A stretch of DNA of 17,381 bases from CAYOLL01 sp964404765 [NCBI: uncultured Gemmatimonadota bacterium] (GCA_964404765.1 CAYOLL010000129.1:1-17381), one strand, 5' to 3'; counted from the first letter of the stretch, positions 1-7,860 are shown. The notes: a model not told the origin generated them from the letters alone. Made by a program: numbers and translations.

Positions 1-87
1 CCGGATAAAAGCATTCCGGCATGACAAGTGTTCGACAGGTTGTTGACTAGTACACTTAATTTGAAATTCGCATGTTTTGTGCAATGA

Positions 88-102
88 AGCCTTCGCAAGG
101 TT
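88..102. repeat. Solitary 15-bp terminus of the 81-bp repeat element
   Basis: This site matches 14 of 15 bases of AACCTTCGCAAGGTT, the terminal repeat of the elements at 1284-1364, 10490-10570 and 10593-10673. No partner terminus is found at the expected 51-base spacing on the left. It is probably a decayed or half element lying downstream of the YeiH-family gene. Confidence 0.6.
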
Positions 103-142
103 GGATTTCCACAAACGTGTTCCATGAGCCGAAATTTTCAGC

Positions 143-1171
143 TTAGAAAAACCAGCAAATTGCAAAAAAGCTTAACACGCTGGTGGTAATCGAGACCGCG
201 GCGGCGATGAGGAACGGCGTCAGGCCGATTTTGCGCATACTATCAAAGCGTGTGGTCAACCCGACGGCGGTCAGCGCAGCCAGGATCAGGAACTTGGAGA
301 TGTGGCCAAAATCTGCGCCGAGATCGCGGCCCACAAATGCGCTTGCCTGCTGAATCACGCCCAGCGAGTTAAGGCCGGACATGAGCAAAAAACCGATGAC
401 GAAGCCGGGCACACTTTTACGCAATTTTTCGCTGAAGCTGCCGCTTTTCGTTTCCCGGCCTTCTGTGGCCCACAAGCCGAGGCCGACAATCACAAAGCCC
501 ATCAGCGCGTTCCGGGTCAGCTTGACCGTGGTGGCAATCTCGCCCGCCGCCGGACTAAAGGCAAAACTCGCCGCCAGCACCTGCGATGTATCATTGATGG
601 CCGTGCCGGCCCACATCCCGAAGCTATGATCTGACAAGCCCAGCGCGTGTCCTAATAGCGGATACAGAAAAACAGCCAGCGTGCCCATCAACGTATTGGC
701 GGCTACGGCAAACGAAACTTCCTCGTCGCGCGCGCCAATCACCGGGGCGGCCACGGTAATGGCTGTATTGCCGCAAATAGCCGTGCCGACGCCAATTAAC
801 GTGCCCAGATGCGAAGAAATTCCAGCAGCGACGCTCAATTTTCGTGCCAGCGTGAGCGCGACCGCCATCAAGACAACGATCAGGATCAGCGCTTTGCCGC
901 CGGTGGCCAAAACCATTTGCAGCGACAATTTTGCGCCCAAAAGCACAATGGCCGTTCGCAACAAGTACGTAAATGAAAATTTGACGCCCGGTTGAAGATT
1001 GGCGGGCAGTTTGGCAAAATTTCCCAGAACAAGCCCAAAAAACAGGCCGATGACCACTTCACCGACCACATCGGCGGCGGATTTTGGCAAAAACCCGTGC
1101 GTCACCCGCGCTAAAATTGCCAGCCCAAGCGTCAAGACCAGACCGGGTAAATGAAGCAATATCGTGTTCAT
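143..1171 (-). CDS. YeiH/UPF0324-family putative sulfate exporter
   Basis: Polytopic inner-membrane protein of 342 residues, the usual length for the YeiH (UPF0324) family, whose members are annotated as putative sulfate exporters on limited experimental evidence. Hydrophobic helices run almost end to end, about ten in all. The family hallmark GTAICGNTAI is present near residues 128-137, with an AGTAINDTSQVLAA-type segment near residue 190. The start is the ATG at 1169-1171, with AGAGG seven bases upstream. The nearest upstream gene on the same strand is the ParB-like gene, across 243 bases of repeats, so it is probably transcribed alone. An anion-export role is inherited from the family name and is not shown here. 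The family call is firm; the substrate is not. Confidence 0.9.
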   Translation of the reverse strand: MNTILLHLPGLVLTLGLAILARVTHGFLPKSAADVVGEVVIGLFFGLVLGNFAKLPANLQPGVKFSFTYLLRTAIVLLGAKLSLQMVLATGGKALILIVVLMAVALTLARKLSVAAGISSHLGTLIGVGTAICGNTAITVAAPVIGARDEEVSFAVAANTLMGTLAVFLYPLLGHALGLSDHSFGMWAGTAINDTSQVLAASFAFSPAAGEIATTVKLTRNALMGFVIVGLGLWATEGRETKSGSFSEKLRKSVPGFVIGFLLMSGLNSLGVIQQASAFVGRDLGADFGHISKFLILAALTAVGLTTRFDSMRKIGLTPFLIAAAVSITTSVLSFFAICWFF

Positions 1172-1210
1172 TACAACCTCTGCTTATTGAAATATTGGAG
1201 AAAAAAACTT

Positions 1211-1399
1211 GCCACGAAATCACCAAGGCTCAAAGAATCAATAAAGTTTTTAGCGGCTTCTTTTTCGATATCATTTAGAAGATAACCTTGCGAAGGCTAA
1301 CGTTGAAGAGTTCAGCGAGCCTTGAAAATATTGACTCCGTAACAAGTTTAACCTTCGCAAGGTTTTCTACATCCTTAGTGTTTTTGAGTCTTTGTGGCG
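1211..1399. repeat. Inverted pair of CACNAAG-type repeats enclosing an 81-bp element
   Basis: A degenerate octamer-periodic repeat begins with GCCACGAAATCACCAAGG at 1211-1240. It reappears inverted at 1374-1399, whose reverse complement begins CGCCACAAAGACTC and ends in CACTAAG. The 81-bp terminal-inverted-repeat element lies between the two arms. Related repeats occur at 7665-7791 and 11040-11065. The region has no gene. Confidence 0.65.
1272..1374 (-). repeat. 81-bp terminal-inverted-repeat element, copy 1, with flanks
   Basis: Terminal repeats lie at 1284-1298 and 1350-1364 (AACCTTGCGAAGGTT and its reverse complement, one mismatch), with 51 bases between them. The reverse complement matches the copy at 10593-10673 closely, including the internal GCGGAGTCAATATTTTCAAG-like core (here with ACGGAGTCAA) and the flanking GGATGTAGAAA. 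It carries no coding capacity, so it resembles a miniature, non-autonomous or structural repeat. Confidence 0.8.
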
Positions 1400-1414
1400 A
1401 GTCCGACGCATTGT

Positions 1415-2392
1415 TCATAACAGCGTTAGTAAATCATCCACCGCCGGGTTGCGCCGGGCGTCGGTCAATTTAGTGAGAACAGTATCCAACTGCTGCTTGG
1501 TCTTGAATTGAAAACGGATTTCGAAACGGTCGCCTTCAAAAAAAGCCGGCGGCGACAGGGTGATAAACGGCGGCAGCTTGAGCTGTCGCTGCAAATCGTG
1601 GAAGCGGTCTTCATGGGCGCTTAGGGTTGGATAACGACGGCGGCGAATGCGTTCGCGGATGGCCTCGGCGCGTTGCGGCAAAGAGGCGGCTTCATTTTTG
1701 CCGGCGGTGTCAATGGCCGGGTCTGCCAGCACATCGGCCACGCGGATATCTTCGCGCCGACAAATCTCATCCATCCAAACCAGCAATTCCCGGATTTTAT
1801 TGCGTCCAAACCGAAATGCCAAAAAAAGCAGAGCCAGCTGCTCCTGCTCGTGTTCGGTGAACACAGTAAATAATTGGGCGATTTTGTGCGGCAACTCCTC
1901 AGCAACAATCAGACAGCGACAGGCTGCGCTTAGTTCCGTCAGCGCCATTAGTTCCTGAATTCGCTTCGGTTCTAATTCCAAGCCTAACATTGTTTTAAAT
2001 TGCTCGGATATTTCGGGTATACTGTGATCAGGATGGCGTAGTTTTTTGAGCAGCAGACCCAGTTCAATTTCATTCAGCGGGTCGTGAAAACGACGGGCGG
2101 CAGTGGCAATTTCAAAGCAGGTCAAATCGGCCACATCGGCTTTTAGGAGCATGGCCGGCACAGAGGTCAACCCCAAAGTACGGGCCAGATAGAGCCGTCG
2201 AAAGCCGTCTACAATCTGCCAGCGTGAGGCCTGCGCGCGCAGCGTAACCGGCTGCAAGATTCCCTGCGCAATAATGGCCGTGCGAAAATCCTCCGGAATA
2301 GCTTCTTCAAAGGGATAGCGCAGACAAAAGCGGTCATTTTCAAGATCAATTTCCTGCAGCGGAATATGGGCGTACAATAATTCAGATGGCAT
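1415..2392 (-). CDS. ParB N-terminal-domain protein, orphan
   Basis: Protein of 325 residues from the chosen ATG. The first ~90 residues look like a ParB/Spo0J N-terminal domain: GILQPVTL (44-51) fits the first ParB box, and DGFRRLYLA (62-70) followed by GLTSVPAML fits the GERR-type nucleotide-binding box. A helical middle part resembles the HTH-bearing region of ParB proteins. The C-terminal ~90 residues are arginine-rich and then beta-rich, and I do not recognise them. An upstream TTG at 2414-2416 is open in frame, but the ATG at 2390-2392 has GAGAG upstream, and the TTG falls inside a repeat arm, so I prefer the ATG. No ParA gene is nearby and I identified no parS site, so a role in partition is unlikely; a regulator or DNA-binding adaptor is possible. 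Domain call moderate, function unknown. Confidence 0.75.
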   Translation of the reverse strand: MPSELLYAHIPLQEIDLENDRFCLRYPFEEAIPEDFRTAIIAQGILQPVTLRAQASRWQIVDGFRRLYLARTLGLTSVPAMLLKADVADLTCFEIATAARRFHDPLNEIELGLLLKKLRHPDHSIPEISEQFKTMLGLELEPKRIQELMALTELSAACRCLIVAEELPHKIAQLFTVFTEHEQEQLALLFLAFRFGRNKIRELLVWMDEICRREDIRVADVLADPAIDTAGKNEAASLPQRAEAIRERIRRRRYPTLSAHEDRFHDLQRQLKLPPFITLSPPAFFEGDRFEIRFQFKTKQQLDTVLTKLTDARRNPAVDDLLTLL

Positions 2393-2406
2393 AGTGCTCT
2401 CGAATT

Positions 2407-2492
2407 GGAGTAGCAAACTTCAGTTTGCCTGTAACCTGTAACCACGTAACTCAATATCATGCTGTTACTTGCAAACTAAAGTCTGCTACTCC
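2407..2492. repeat. 22-bp imperfect inverted repeat, arms themselves hairpins
   Basis: The arms at 2407-2428 and 2471-2492 are reverse complements at 20 of 22 positions. Each arm contains a smaller dyad: GCAAACT-TC-AGTTTGC at 2413-2428, and a near copy at 2471-2486. Between them lie two tandem CTGTAAC heptamers (2429-2442). It fills the gap between the glycosyltransferase stop and the ParB-like start. It could act as a transcription barrier or be a mobile miniature repeat. Confidence 0.7.
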
Positions 2493-2495
2493 GGT

Positions 2496-3341
2496 TTAGA
2501 ATGGCTTAGCATAGCGCTCCCGAAGGGCTTGGTAATAGTCGGCTTCGGCGTAACGGGCGCGTTTGGCGAAACCTTTGATAAGCACATCGCATTTGTGTTG
2601 CAATTCACGAACAGTCAAACGGCGCTGTTCCGCGTTAAGCGCATCGGCGTCCAGCAACTTTTGCATGGCCCGGATGCGAAAGCGATCCATGCCCCAATGT
2701 TGTCGGGAAAGCTGATCATCATGCCCGCCGCGCTTAATAATCAGCGGTTCGTCGATTAAATAAATCGGGTAATCCTTGCCGATTCGCAGCCACAAATCAT
2801 AGTCTTCACAAGCCGGCAATGTCTCGTCAAAGAGACCGACGGCATCGAGCAGACTCCGCCGCATCATCACCGCCGATGGACTGACGATGCACAATGGCAG
2901 GCAGCGCTCATAAATCCAGCCGGAATGCTTTTGATGGATTTTTTTGGGATTCACCCGCCGGTCATCGCGTCGCCAGATCTCTTCGGTTTGACAAATCAGG
3001 GCGGTCGGGTTATGCCGGAAAAAATCAACCTGCGCGGCCAATTTTCGCGGCAACCACAGGTCATCGGAATCCAGGAAAGCCAGCCATTCGCCGCGGGCAT
3101 TGGCGATGCCGTAATTTCGGGCGGCGCTGACGCCACGATTTTCCTGCCGCAAATAAATCAGGCGGTCACTGTATTTTTTCAAGCATTGCGGCGTGTCATC
3201 GGTTGAGCCGTCGTCAACCACGATCAGTTCAAAGTCTGACCAGGTCTGCGCCAGCACAGATTCAACGGCCTCGATCAGCAACGCGGCGCGGTTATAGGTC
3301 GGGATGATGACGGAGATGTGCGGGTGGTTTATGAAAAGCAA
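2496..3341 (-). CDS. Family 2 (GT-A fold) glycosyltransferase
   Basis: Protein of 281 residues with the inverting GT2 layout. ISVIIPTYNRA (9-19) is the first strand, VVDDGSTDDT (41-50) binds the nucleotide sugar, LDSDD (90-94) is the metal-binding DxD motif, and ACEDYDLWLR (177-186) supplies the likely catalytic acid region. No membrane segment is seen, so it is cytoplasmic or membrane-associated. Donor and acceptor sugars cannot be told from sequence. The only in-frame start upstream of the first strand is TTG at 3339-3341. No Shine-Dalgarno site is visible, because the upstream bases are a heptamer repeat. It lies 29 bases after the oxidoreductase gene and probably depends on read-through from it. 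No other surface-polysaccharide genes are nearby. Confidence 0.88.
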   Translation of the reverse strand: MLFINHPHISVIIPTYNRAALLIEAVESVLAQTWSDFELIVVDDGSTDDTPQCLKKYSDRLIYLRQENRGVSAARNYGIANARGEWLAFLDSDDLWLPRKLAAQVDFFRHNPTALICQTEEIWRRDDRRVNPKKIHQKHSGWIYERCLPLCIVSPSAVMMRRSLLDAVGLFDETLPACEDYDLWLRIGKDYPIYLIDEPLIIKRGGHDDQLSRQHWGMDRFRIRAMQKLLDADALNAEQRRLTVRELQHKCDVLIKGFAKRARYAEADYYQALRERYAKPF

Positions 3342-3369
3342 GTTAAGAGTTAAAAGTTAAAAGTTGAAA
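3342..3369. repeat. Four tandem GTTAAAA-type heptamers
   Basis: Four consecutive 7-base units read GTTAAGA, GTTAAAA, GTTAAAA, GTTGAAA. They fill the space between the oxidoreductase stop (3371) and the TTG start of the glycosyltransferase, where a ribosome-binding site would be expected. Confidence 0.85.
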
Positions 3370-3370
3370 G

Positions 3371-4399
3371 TCAATCTGTGGATAAAAGGACGGCGGTTCG
3401 ACCGATCAGGAAATCGGCCAGTTGCCGCGCAAAATAGGGCGCAGCAACCGCTCCACGCGCACCCAGGCCGTTGAAAATAAAGACGTTCGGGTGATCCGGA
3501 TGCGGGCCATAAACAATTTTTTGCTGCCCTAATTTTGGCCGGACACCGGCTTGCTGATCTACCACTTCATAATCAACTTCCAGCAGGGTTTTTAGCTTGT
3601 CGGTTAATTCATGGCGGCCTTGCGGGGTCACCGCGGTGTCTAATGTTTGGCGATTGAACGTCGCCCCTACCCGAAAAAAGCCATCCCCTAACGGCAGGAT
3701 AAAAATATCGCGGTAAATAATCCGGTCAAGCTCTAAATTTTTGGCGCAAATGGTTAAAACTTCGCCTTTGGTAAAACTATGGGGCAGGGCCGGGAAAAGC
3801 GGATTATGGCGGACATGCCTGCCCTCGCAGAAAATAATCCGGCGCGCGGAAATATTCCGCCAGCCAATACGCTCGCTTTCAATCGTCAGCTCGGCGTGAT
3901 CAAAGCGATCTTCGGTCAATAAGCCGCGTGTTTTCAGCCAACTGCGGAAAGCGTCGACCATGACCCCGATCTTCATATAGCCGGCGGATTCAACCGCCAA
4001 ACCGCCAAACGGGGCGATCAGACATTCCGGCAAGTCGCGCGGTTCCAGCAGGCCGCGCACATAGGGATTTGTCGCGCAACTTTCATGACGCTGCCAGTGT
4101 TGGCGCTGCTTCTCATCAAAAAATACTTTGATCATTGGCAGCGCGAAAAAAAAGCGAATGTTGAGCAGGTTCTCCAATTCACGATAGGTTTGTCCGGCGG
4201 CGGCGATGAGCTCAGGCATTTTCCAGCCCGGCCTAAACTTGCGGTTCGGGATCGGATCGATAATGCCGCCGGCGACGCGAGAGGATGACGCGGGTTCAAA
4301 CGCATCAACCACGTGAACGGTTTGGCCTTCCTGAAGCAGAGTACGCGCCAGCACCGAACCGGCCAGACCCTGCCCGACAATTAGATAATCACATATCAT
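3371..4399 (-). CDS. FAD-dependent oxidoreductase of the DAO/ThiO-like family
   Basis: Protein of 342 residues with a Rossmann FAD-binding start (DYLIVGQGLAGS, with the GxGxxG at 9-14), a central substrate domain and a closing NGLGARGAV motif near the C-terminus that contacts FAD. This is the D-amino-acid-oxidase/glycine-oxidase/MnmC-C-like fold, in the group of roughly 350-residue proteins common in Bacteroidetes and relatives and annotated only as NAD(P)/FAD-dependent oxidoreductase. The substrate is unknown. A GTG at 4418-4420 overlaps the dapB stop as GTGA, but the ATG at 4397-4399 puts the Rossmann strand at the usual distance from the N-terminus, so I prefer it; neither start has a strong ribosome site. 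Its place directly behind dapB suggests co-transcription with lysine genes, perhaps an amine or amino-acid oxidation role (inference). Confidence 0.8.
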   Translation of the reverse strand: MICDYLIVGQGLAGSVLARTLLQEGQTVHVVDAFEPASSSRVAGGIIDPIPNRKFRPGWKMPELIAAAGQTYRELENLLNIRFFFALPMIKVFFDEKQRQHWQRHESCATNPYVRGLLEPRDLPECLIAPFGGLAVESAGYMKIGVMVDAFRSWLKTRGLLTEDRFDHAELTIESERIGWRNISARRIIFCEGRHVRHNPLFPALPHSFTKGEVLTICAKNLELDRIIYRDIFILPLGDGFFRVGATFNRQTLDTAVTPQGRHELTDKLKTLLEVDYEVVDQQAGVRPKLGQQKIVYGPHPDHPNVFIFNGLGARGAVAAPYFARQLADFLIGRTAVLLSTD

Positions 4400-4416
4400 A
4401 AATCTATTTATCCGAG

Positions 4417-5151
4417 TCACGCGAGCAAATAAGCCTGAATCATATCACGCATAGTAAAAAAGCCGGTCTTGCCGATCAGCCACTCGGCGGCCAAAACCGC
4501 GCCGTGGGCAAAGCCGGAGCGGTTGCGGGCGGTATGGGTCAGGATGATGCTGTCGGCTTCGGCGTCAAAACCGACGGCATGGGTGCCGGGAATAGCGCCG
4601 CTGCGGATGGAAGCGATATGCAATTGTTCAGTGCTGATTTTTCCCTGAAGATTGCCGGTCACGATTTCGGTTTTCCGGTCAATTTGGGCGGTTAAAATTT
4701 TGCCCAATTCCAGCGCTGTGCCGCTTGGGCTATCCGCTTTTAAGCGGTGATGCCATTCATTAATATAAGGATCATAGCCATCAAAACGGTTAAAGAGTTT
4801 GGCGGCATAAGCGGTCAGCTCAAAAAACAGGTTCACGCCCAGTGAAAAATTTGGCGCATAGATCAGTCCGAATGAATGCGCGGCGGTCAATTTTTGGAAA
4901 GTCGGAATATGCTCATACCAACCGGTAGTGCCGATAACCAGAGGCTTACCGGCGGCGGCAACCAATGGCGTCGTCTTTGGCACAGCCTCCGGCAAGGAGA
5001 AGTCGATGCAAACATCCGCAGTTTCTAAATCGGCAGCCGTTTGAATCGGACGATCTTTGTTGAACACCGCGACAATGGTATGATGGCGCGCAACAGCGGC
5101 TTTTTCAATCTCGCGGCCCATCCGGCCATAGCCGATCAAAGCGATCTTCAC
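4417..5151 (-). CDS. dapB: 4-hydroxy-tetrahydrodipicolinate reductase
   Basis: Reduces the product of DapA with NAD(P)H to tetrahydrodipicolinate, the second step of the lysine/diaminopimelate branch, in the cytoplasm. At 244 residues it is near the usual length. The N-terminal nucleotide-binding loop is IALIGYGRMGREI (3-15). The signature EWHHRLKADSPSGTA at 132-146 holds the catalytic histidine pair H134/H135 and K138, and SGT binds substrate. The start is GTG at 5149-5151, which abuts the lysC TAG stop with no gap and is preceded by AGAGGAG inside the end of lysC, a strong ribosome site favouring translational coupling. The downstream oxidoreductase overlaps or follows closely. dapA is not in this window. 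Confidence 0.96.
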   Translation of the reverse strand: MKIALIGYGRMGREIEKAAVARHHTIVAVFNKDRPIQTAADLETADVCIDFSLPEAVPKTTPLVAAAGKPLVIGTTGWYEHIPTFQKLTAAHSFGLIYAPNFSLGVNLFFELTAYAAKLFNRFDGYDPYINEWHHRLKADSPSGTALELGKILTAQIDRKTEIVTGNLQGKISTEQLHIASIRSGAIPGTHAVGFDAEADSIILTHTARNRSGFAHGAVLAAEWLIGKTGFFTMRDMIQAYLLA

Positions 5152-6576
5152 CTAAAACTCCTCTGAATTATTCAGCTGACTTAAAATTTGACCCTTCTCG
5201 TTTCGGGCGCCAAACAAATACCCATGTACCCGCGACACAAACTCGGCTTCCCGATCGGCTTTAATTAAAAATGACAGGCTGAGCTGAGCCGAACCATACG
5301 AAATTAAGCTGATTCCATCGGCAACCAAATATTTAAAAATGGACTCAGCCTCAATAGTCTCCCGCAGACCTTCGCCGACCAGGGTGATCAGGGCATTATC
5401 CACTTCGAGTTCGTAGCCGGTCAACAGCGCCAACTCGTTGAGTAAGTAGGCGCCATTTTCGCTTTCAACAAAGGCTACGGTGATGTGATGATGCGAGATG
5501 TTGGTTAACTCAATGGCAACATTATATTTGTTAAAGAGATTAAAGATAGACCCAAAAAAGCTAAAAGGCAATTGCTGAAGTGGCGCAACTGCCGATATTT
5601 TGACAATATGGTTCTTTGACGTGACACATTTGACATTTAATTGCCGATTTGCGGTCGCTAAAGGCGGTTTTTCAATCCGGGTGCCTGTGCTTTCCGGATT
5701 GAAAGAGTTCAGGATGCGAACAGGGATTTCTTTTTCAATAATCGGCAGCAAAGTATTGGGGTGAATGACCTTGGCACCGGCTAAAGTCAGCTTGGCGGCT
5801 TCATCATAACTCAGGGCTTCAATCTTGTGGGCATTAGATACCACATCCGGATCAGCGGACATGATGCCATCCACATCTTTCCAAATCTCCAGACGGTCCG
5901 CCGATAGGGCATTGGCCAGAATAGCAGCGCTATAGTCGGAGCCCTCACGCCCTAAAGTGGTGGAAATACCCGTAGCGGTCTGCCCAATATAACCCTGGCT
6001 AACCGGCAACTGATGTTCATGGAGTAATGGTATGAACAGCTTTTTCACCCGGCGTCGCACCTCGACCATATTCGGATTGGCCCGACCAAAATCATCATCG
6101 GTAACCAACCAGTCACGGGCGTCAAGCCATTTGGCCGGCAAGTCGCGCTCCTGCATTGCGCCGACAATGATTGTAGACGAGGCCAACTCGCCATAACCGA
6201 CCATCCGATCCAGTGAACGGAAGTTGAACTCGCGGGTTAAGTAGATGCCCTGAGTCAAAGCGCGGGCGTCACTGAAAAAATTATCAAGGCTGGCAAAAAC
6301 AGCCTCAACCTGCTTGTGAGTGCTCAATAACTCAGTCGCAATTTGATGATGCCGGCGGCCTAATTTATCCAACAAATCTTTGGCCGGTTCGATTTGGCCG
6401 TTTGCGGCTAATTTCGCACAGTGGGTGAGAATATTGGTAGCCTCGCTGATGGCCGAAAAAATAATTGCCAGCGGCTCGTTTGCGCGGGACTTGATAATGC
6501 CGATCACGCGCTCAATAGCCTGCGCATTTTGTATGGACGTGCCGCCAAATTTCATGACTACCGGATTAGATTGCAT
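5152..6576 (-). CDS. lysC: Aspartate kinase with C-terminal ACT domains
   Basis: Phosphorylates L-aspartate, the entry step to lysine, threonine and methionine. It has 474 residues, monofunctional, with no homoserine dehydrogenase fused. The kinase domain shows VMKFGGTS (7-14), the substrate/ATP region TTLGREGSDYSA (206-217), and IWKDVDGIMSADP (231-243). Two ACT-like regulatory modules follow from about residue 322 to 460. In the first, NISHHHITVAF occupies the place where feedback inhibitors bind in relatives; allosteric control is likely but the effector cannot be assigned. The start ATG at 6574-6576 has AGGGG upstream and lies inside asd, overlapping it by 11 bases; a second in-frame ATG (6553-6555) has no comparable ribosome site. 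The asd-lysC-dapB order makes a compact aspartate-pathway operon. Confidence 0.96.
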   Translation of the reverse strand: MQSNPVVMKFGGTSIQNAQAIERVIGIIKSRANEPLAIIFSAISEATNILTHCAKLAANGQIEPAKDLLDKLGRRHHQIATELLSTHKQVEAVFASLDNFFSDARALTQGIYLTREFNFRSLDRMVGYGELASSTIIVGAMQERDLPAKWLDARDWLVTDDDFGRANPNMVEVRRRVKKLFIPLLHEHQLPVSQGYIGQTATGISTTLGREGSDYSAAILANALSADRLEIWKDVDGIMSADPDVVSNAHKIEALSYDEAAKLTLAGAKVIHPNTLLPIIEKEIPVRILNSFNPESTGTRIEKPPLATANRQLNVKCVTSKNHIVKISAVAPLQQLPFSFFGSIFNLFNKYNVAIELTNISHHHITVAFVESENGAYLLNELALLTGYELEVDNALITLVGEGLRETIEAESIFKYLVADGISLISYGSAQLSLSFLIKADREAEFVSRVHGYLFGARNEKGQILSQLNNSEEF

Positions 6577-7627
6577 CGAATTGCCCCTGTACTTTAAGAA
6601 TTTCTGCGTTTAAAATAGAAGCGCCGGCTGCGCCACGAATGGTGTTATGCCCCAGGAAAACAAATTTAATGCCTAAAATCGGGTCTTCCCTGAGCCGGCC
6701 GACCACGACCGACATGCCATTACCGGTCATAACATCGCGCCGTGTTTGCGGTCGATTGTCTTCTGTCCGGTATACCAGGGGTTGCGCCGGCGCAGTCGGC
6801 AGGCGGAGCTCCTGCGGCAGGCCTTTAAAGTTTTGAAAAGTGTCAATGATTTCGGCCAGGCTTGCCTTCGTTTTTAGCCGGCAAAAAGCGCTACCCAAAT
6901 GTCCGTCAATGACCGGCACCCGATTGACGGAGGCGCTGATGGTCAGTGGATGGAGTTCGATTCGCTGATCGACGAGTGTGCCTAAGATTTTGCGCGGCTC
7001 GCCGGCAATCTTCTCTTCTTCGCCGCCGATATAGGGAATGACGTTGCCAAGAATGTCGATGGCGGCGTGGCCTGGATAGCCCGCGCCGGAAATGGCCTGC
7101 AGTGTGGTCACAATGACCTGATCAAGACCAAAAGCGCGCTCCAGCGGCGCTAACGCCATTACCAGCGCGACGGTAGAGCAGTTCGGATTCGTCACAATAA
7201 AGCCGTGCTTGTAACCACGATTTTTCTGTTGGATTGGAATCAGCTTAAGATGATCGGGATTGATCTCCGGAATCAACAACGGCACGTCTTCGTCCAGGCG
7301 ATGGTTGCGGGAATTGCTCAGGACGGCATAACCGGCTTTGGCATAAGCTTCTTCCACTTCGCCGGCCACGCTGGCGTCCAGCCCGGAAAAAGCGATCCGC
7401 GCCTTATTGTTGGGAACGACTTCCTCCACCACTTTATCGGCGGCATAGGCCGGAATATCCGCCGACACAAACCAGTTGCAGGCATCACGATAGCGCTTGC
7501 CGGACGAGCGCTCTGACGCCGCTAAGGTCACCACTTCAAACCAGGGATGATTATCCAGCAGATGGACAAACATTTGGCCGACGGCGCCGGTCGCGCCCAA
7601 AATGGCCACCGGAATTTTGGAGGACAT
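6566..7627 (-). CDS. asd: Aspartate-semialdehyde dehydrogenase, archaeal/fungal type
   Basis: Reduces aspartyl phosphate to aspartate semialdehyde with NADPH, using the product of the next gene, lysC. It has 353 residues. VAILGATGAVGQ (7-18) is the NADP-binding loop, IVTNPNCST (144-152) carries the acylated cysteine C150, and NRVPVIDGH (235-243) carries the catalytic histidine H243. Overall pattern and length match the archaeal/fungal-type Asd rather than the enterobacterial type; such forms occur in several bacterial phyla. The frame is open 14 codons further upstream, but the ATG at 7625-7627 has a fine AAGGAG seven bases before it, so that start is chosen. It is the first gene of the operon; upstream lie only repeats, and I see no convincing promoter or riboswitch. 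Confidence 0.95.
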   Translation of the reverse strand: MSSKIPVAILGATGAVGQMFVHLLDNHPWFEVVTLAASERSSGKRYRDACNWFVSADIPAYAADKVVEEVVPNNKARIAFSGLDASVAGEVEEAYAKAGYAVLSNSRNHRLDEDVPLLIPEINPDHLKLIPIQQKNRGYKHGFIVTNPNCSTVALVMALAPLERAFGLDQVIVTTLQAISGAGYPGHAAIDILGNVIPYIGGEEEKIAGEPRKILGTLVDQRIELHPLTISASVNRVPVIDGHLGSAFCRLKTKASLAEIIDTFQNFKGLPQELRLPTAPAQPLVYRTEDNRPQTRRDVMTGNGMSVVVGRLREDPILGIKFVFLGHNTIRGAAGASILNAEILKVQGQFDAI

Positions 7628-7664
7628 TGGATGACTCCTTGCAATTCTGAGAAATTCAAGACAC

Positions 7665-7791
7665 GCCACGAAGGCACGAAAACACTAAGTTTCACAAAGA
7701 TCAGCGAGATTTTTTTCTAGGTTGCTACATCGTTTTAACTTGTTTTATATTAATACGTTAGTGATTCTTTGTGGTTTTGTGGCTTAGTGGC
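7665..7791. repeat. Inverted pair of CACNAAG-type octamer repeats
   Basis: The left arm at 7665-7700 starts GCCACGAAGGCACGAAAACA. The right arm at 7759-7791 is its degenerate inverted counterpart and, as reverse complement, reads GCCACTAAGCCACAAAACCA and onward. About 58 A+T-rich bases lie between the arms. The pair fills most of the space upstream of asd, so any asd promoter must sit inside or beside it. The same family appears at 1211-1399 and 11040-11065. Confidence 0.65.
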
Positions 7792-7812
7792 TAATGCCTT
7801 AAGCCAAAGGCC

Positions 7813-7860
7813 ATAAATAAAAAAGGGTTATTCTCGTCAAATAACGAAAATGACCCTTTT
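7813..7860 (-). terminator. Intrinsic terminator of the small gene at 7927-8163
   Basis: A stem of AAAAGGGT pairs with ACCCTTTT and extends inward through ATT/AAT and TCG/CGA, with one G-T pair and one mismatch. Read on the minus strand, the stem is followed by a run of six Ts and then ATTTAT. It lies 67 bases past the stop of the 78-residue gene and points the right way for it. Confidence 0.75.

Noticed and set aside
1288-1473. Plus-strand frame of 61 residues in the repeat block
   Set aside because: It consists of the 81-bp element and an octamer repeat read through, and ends inside the ParB-like gene, with no coding features.
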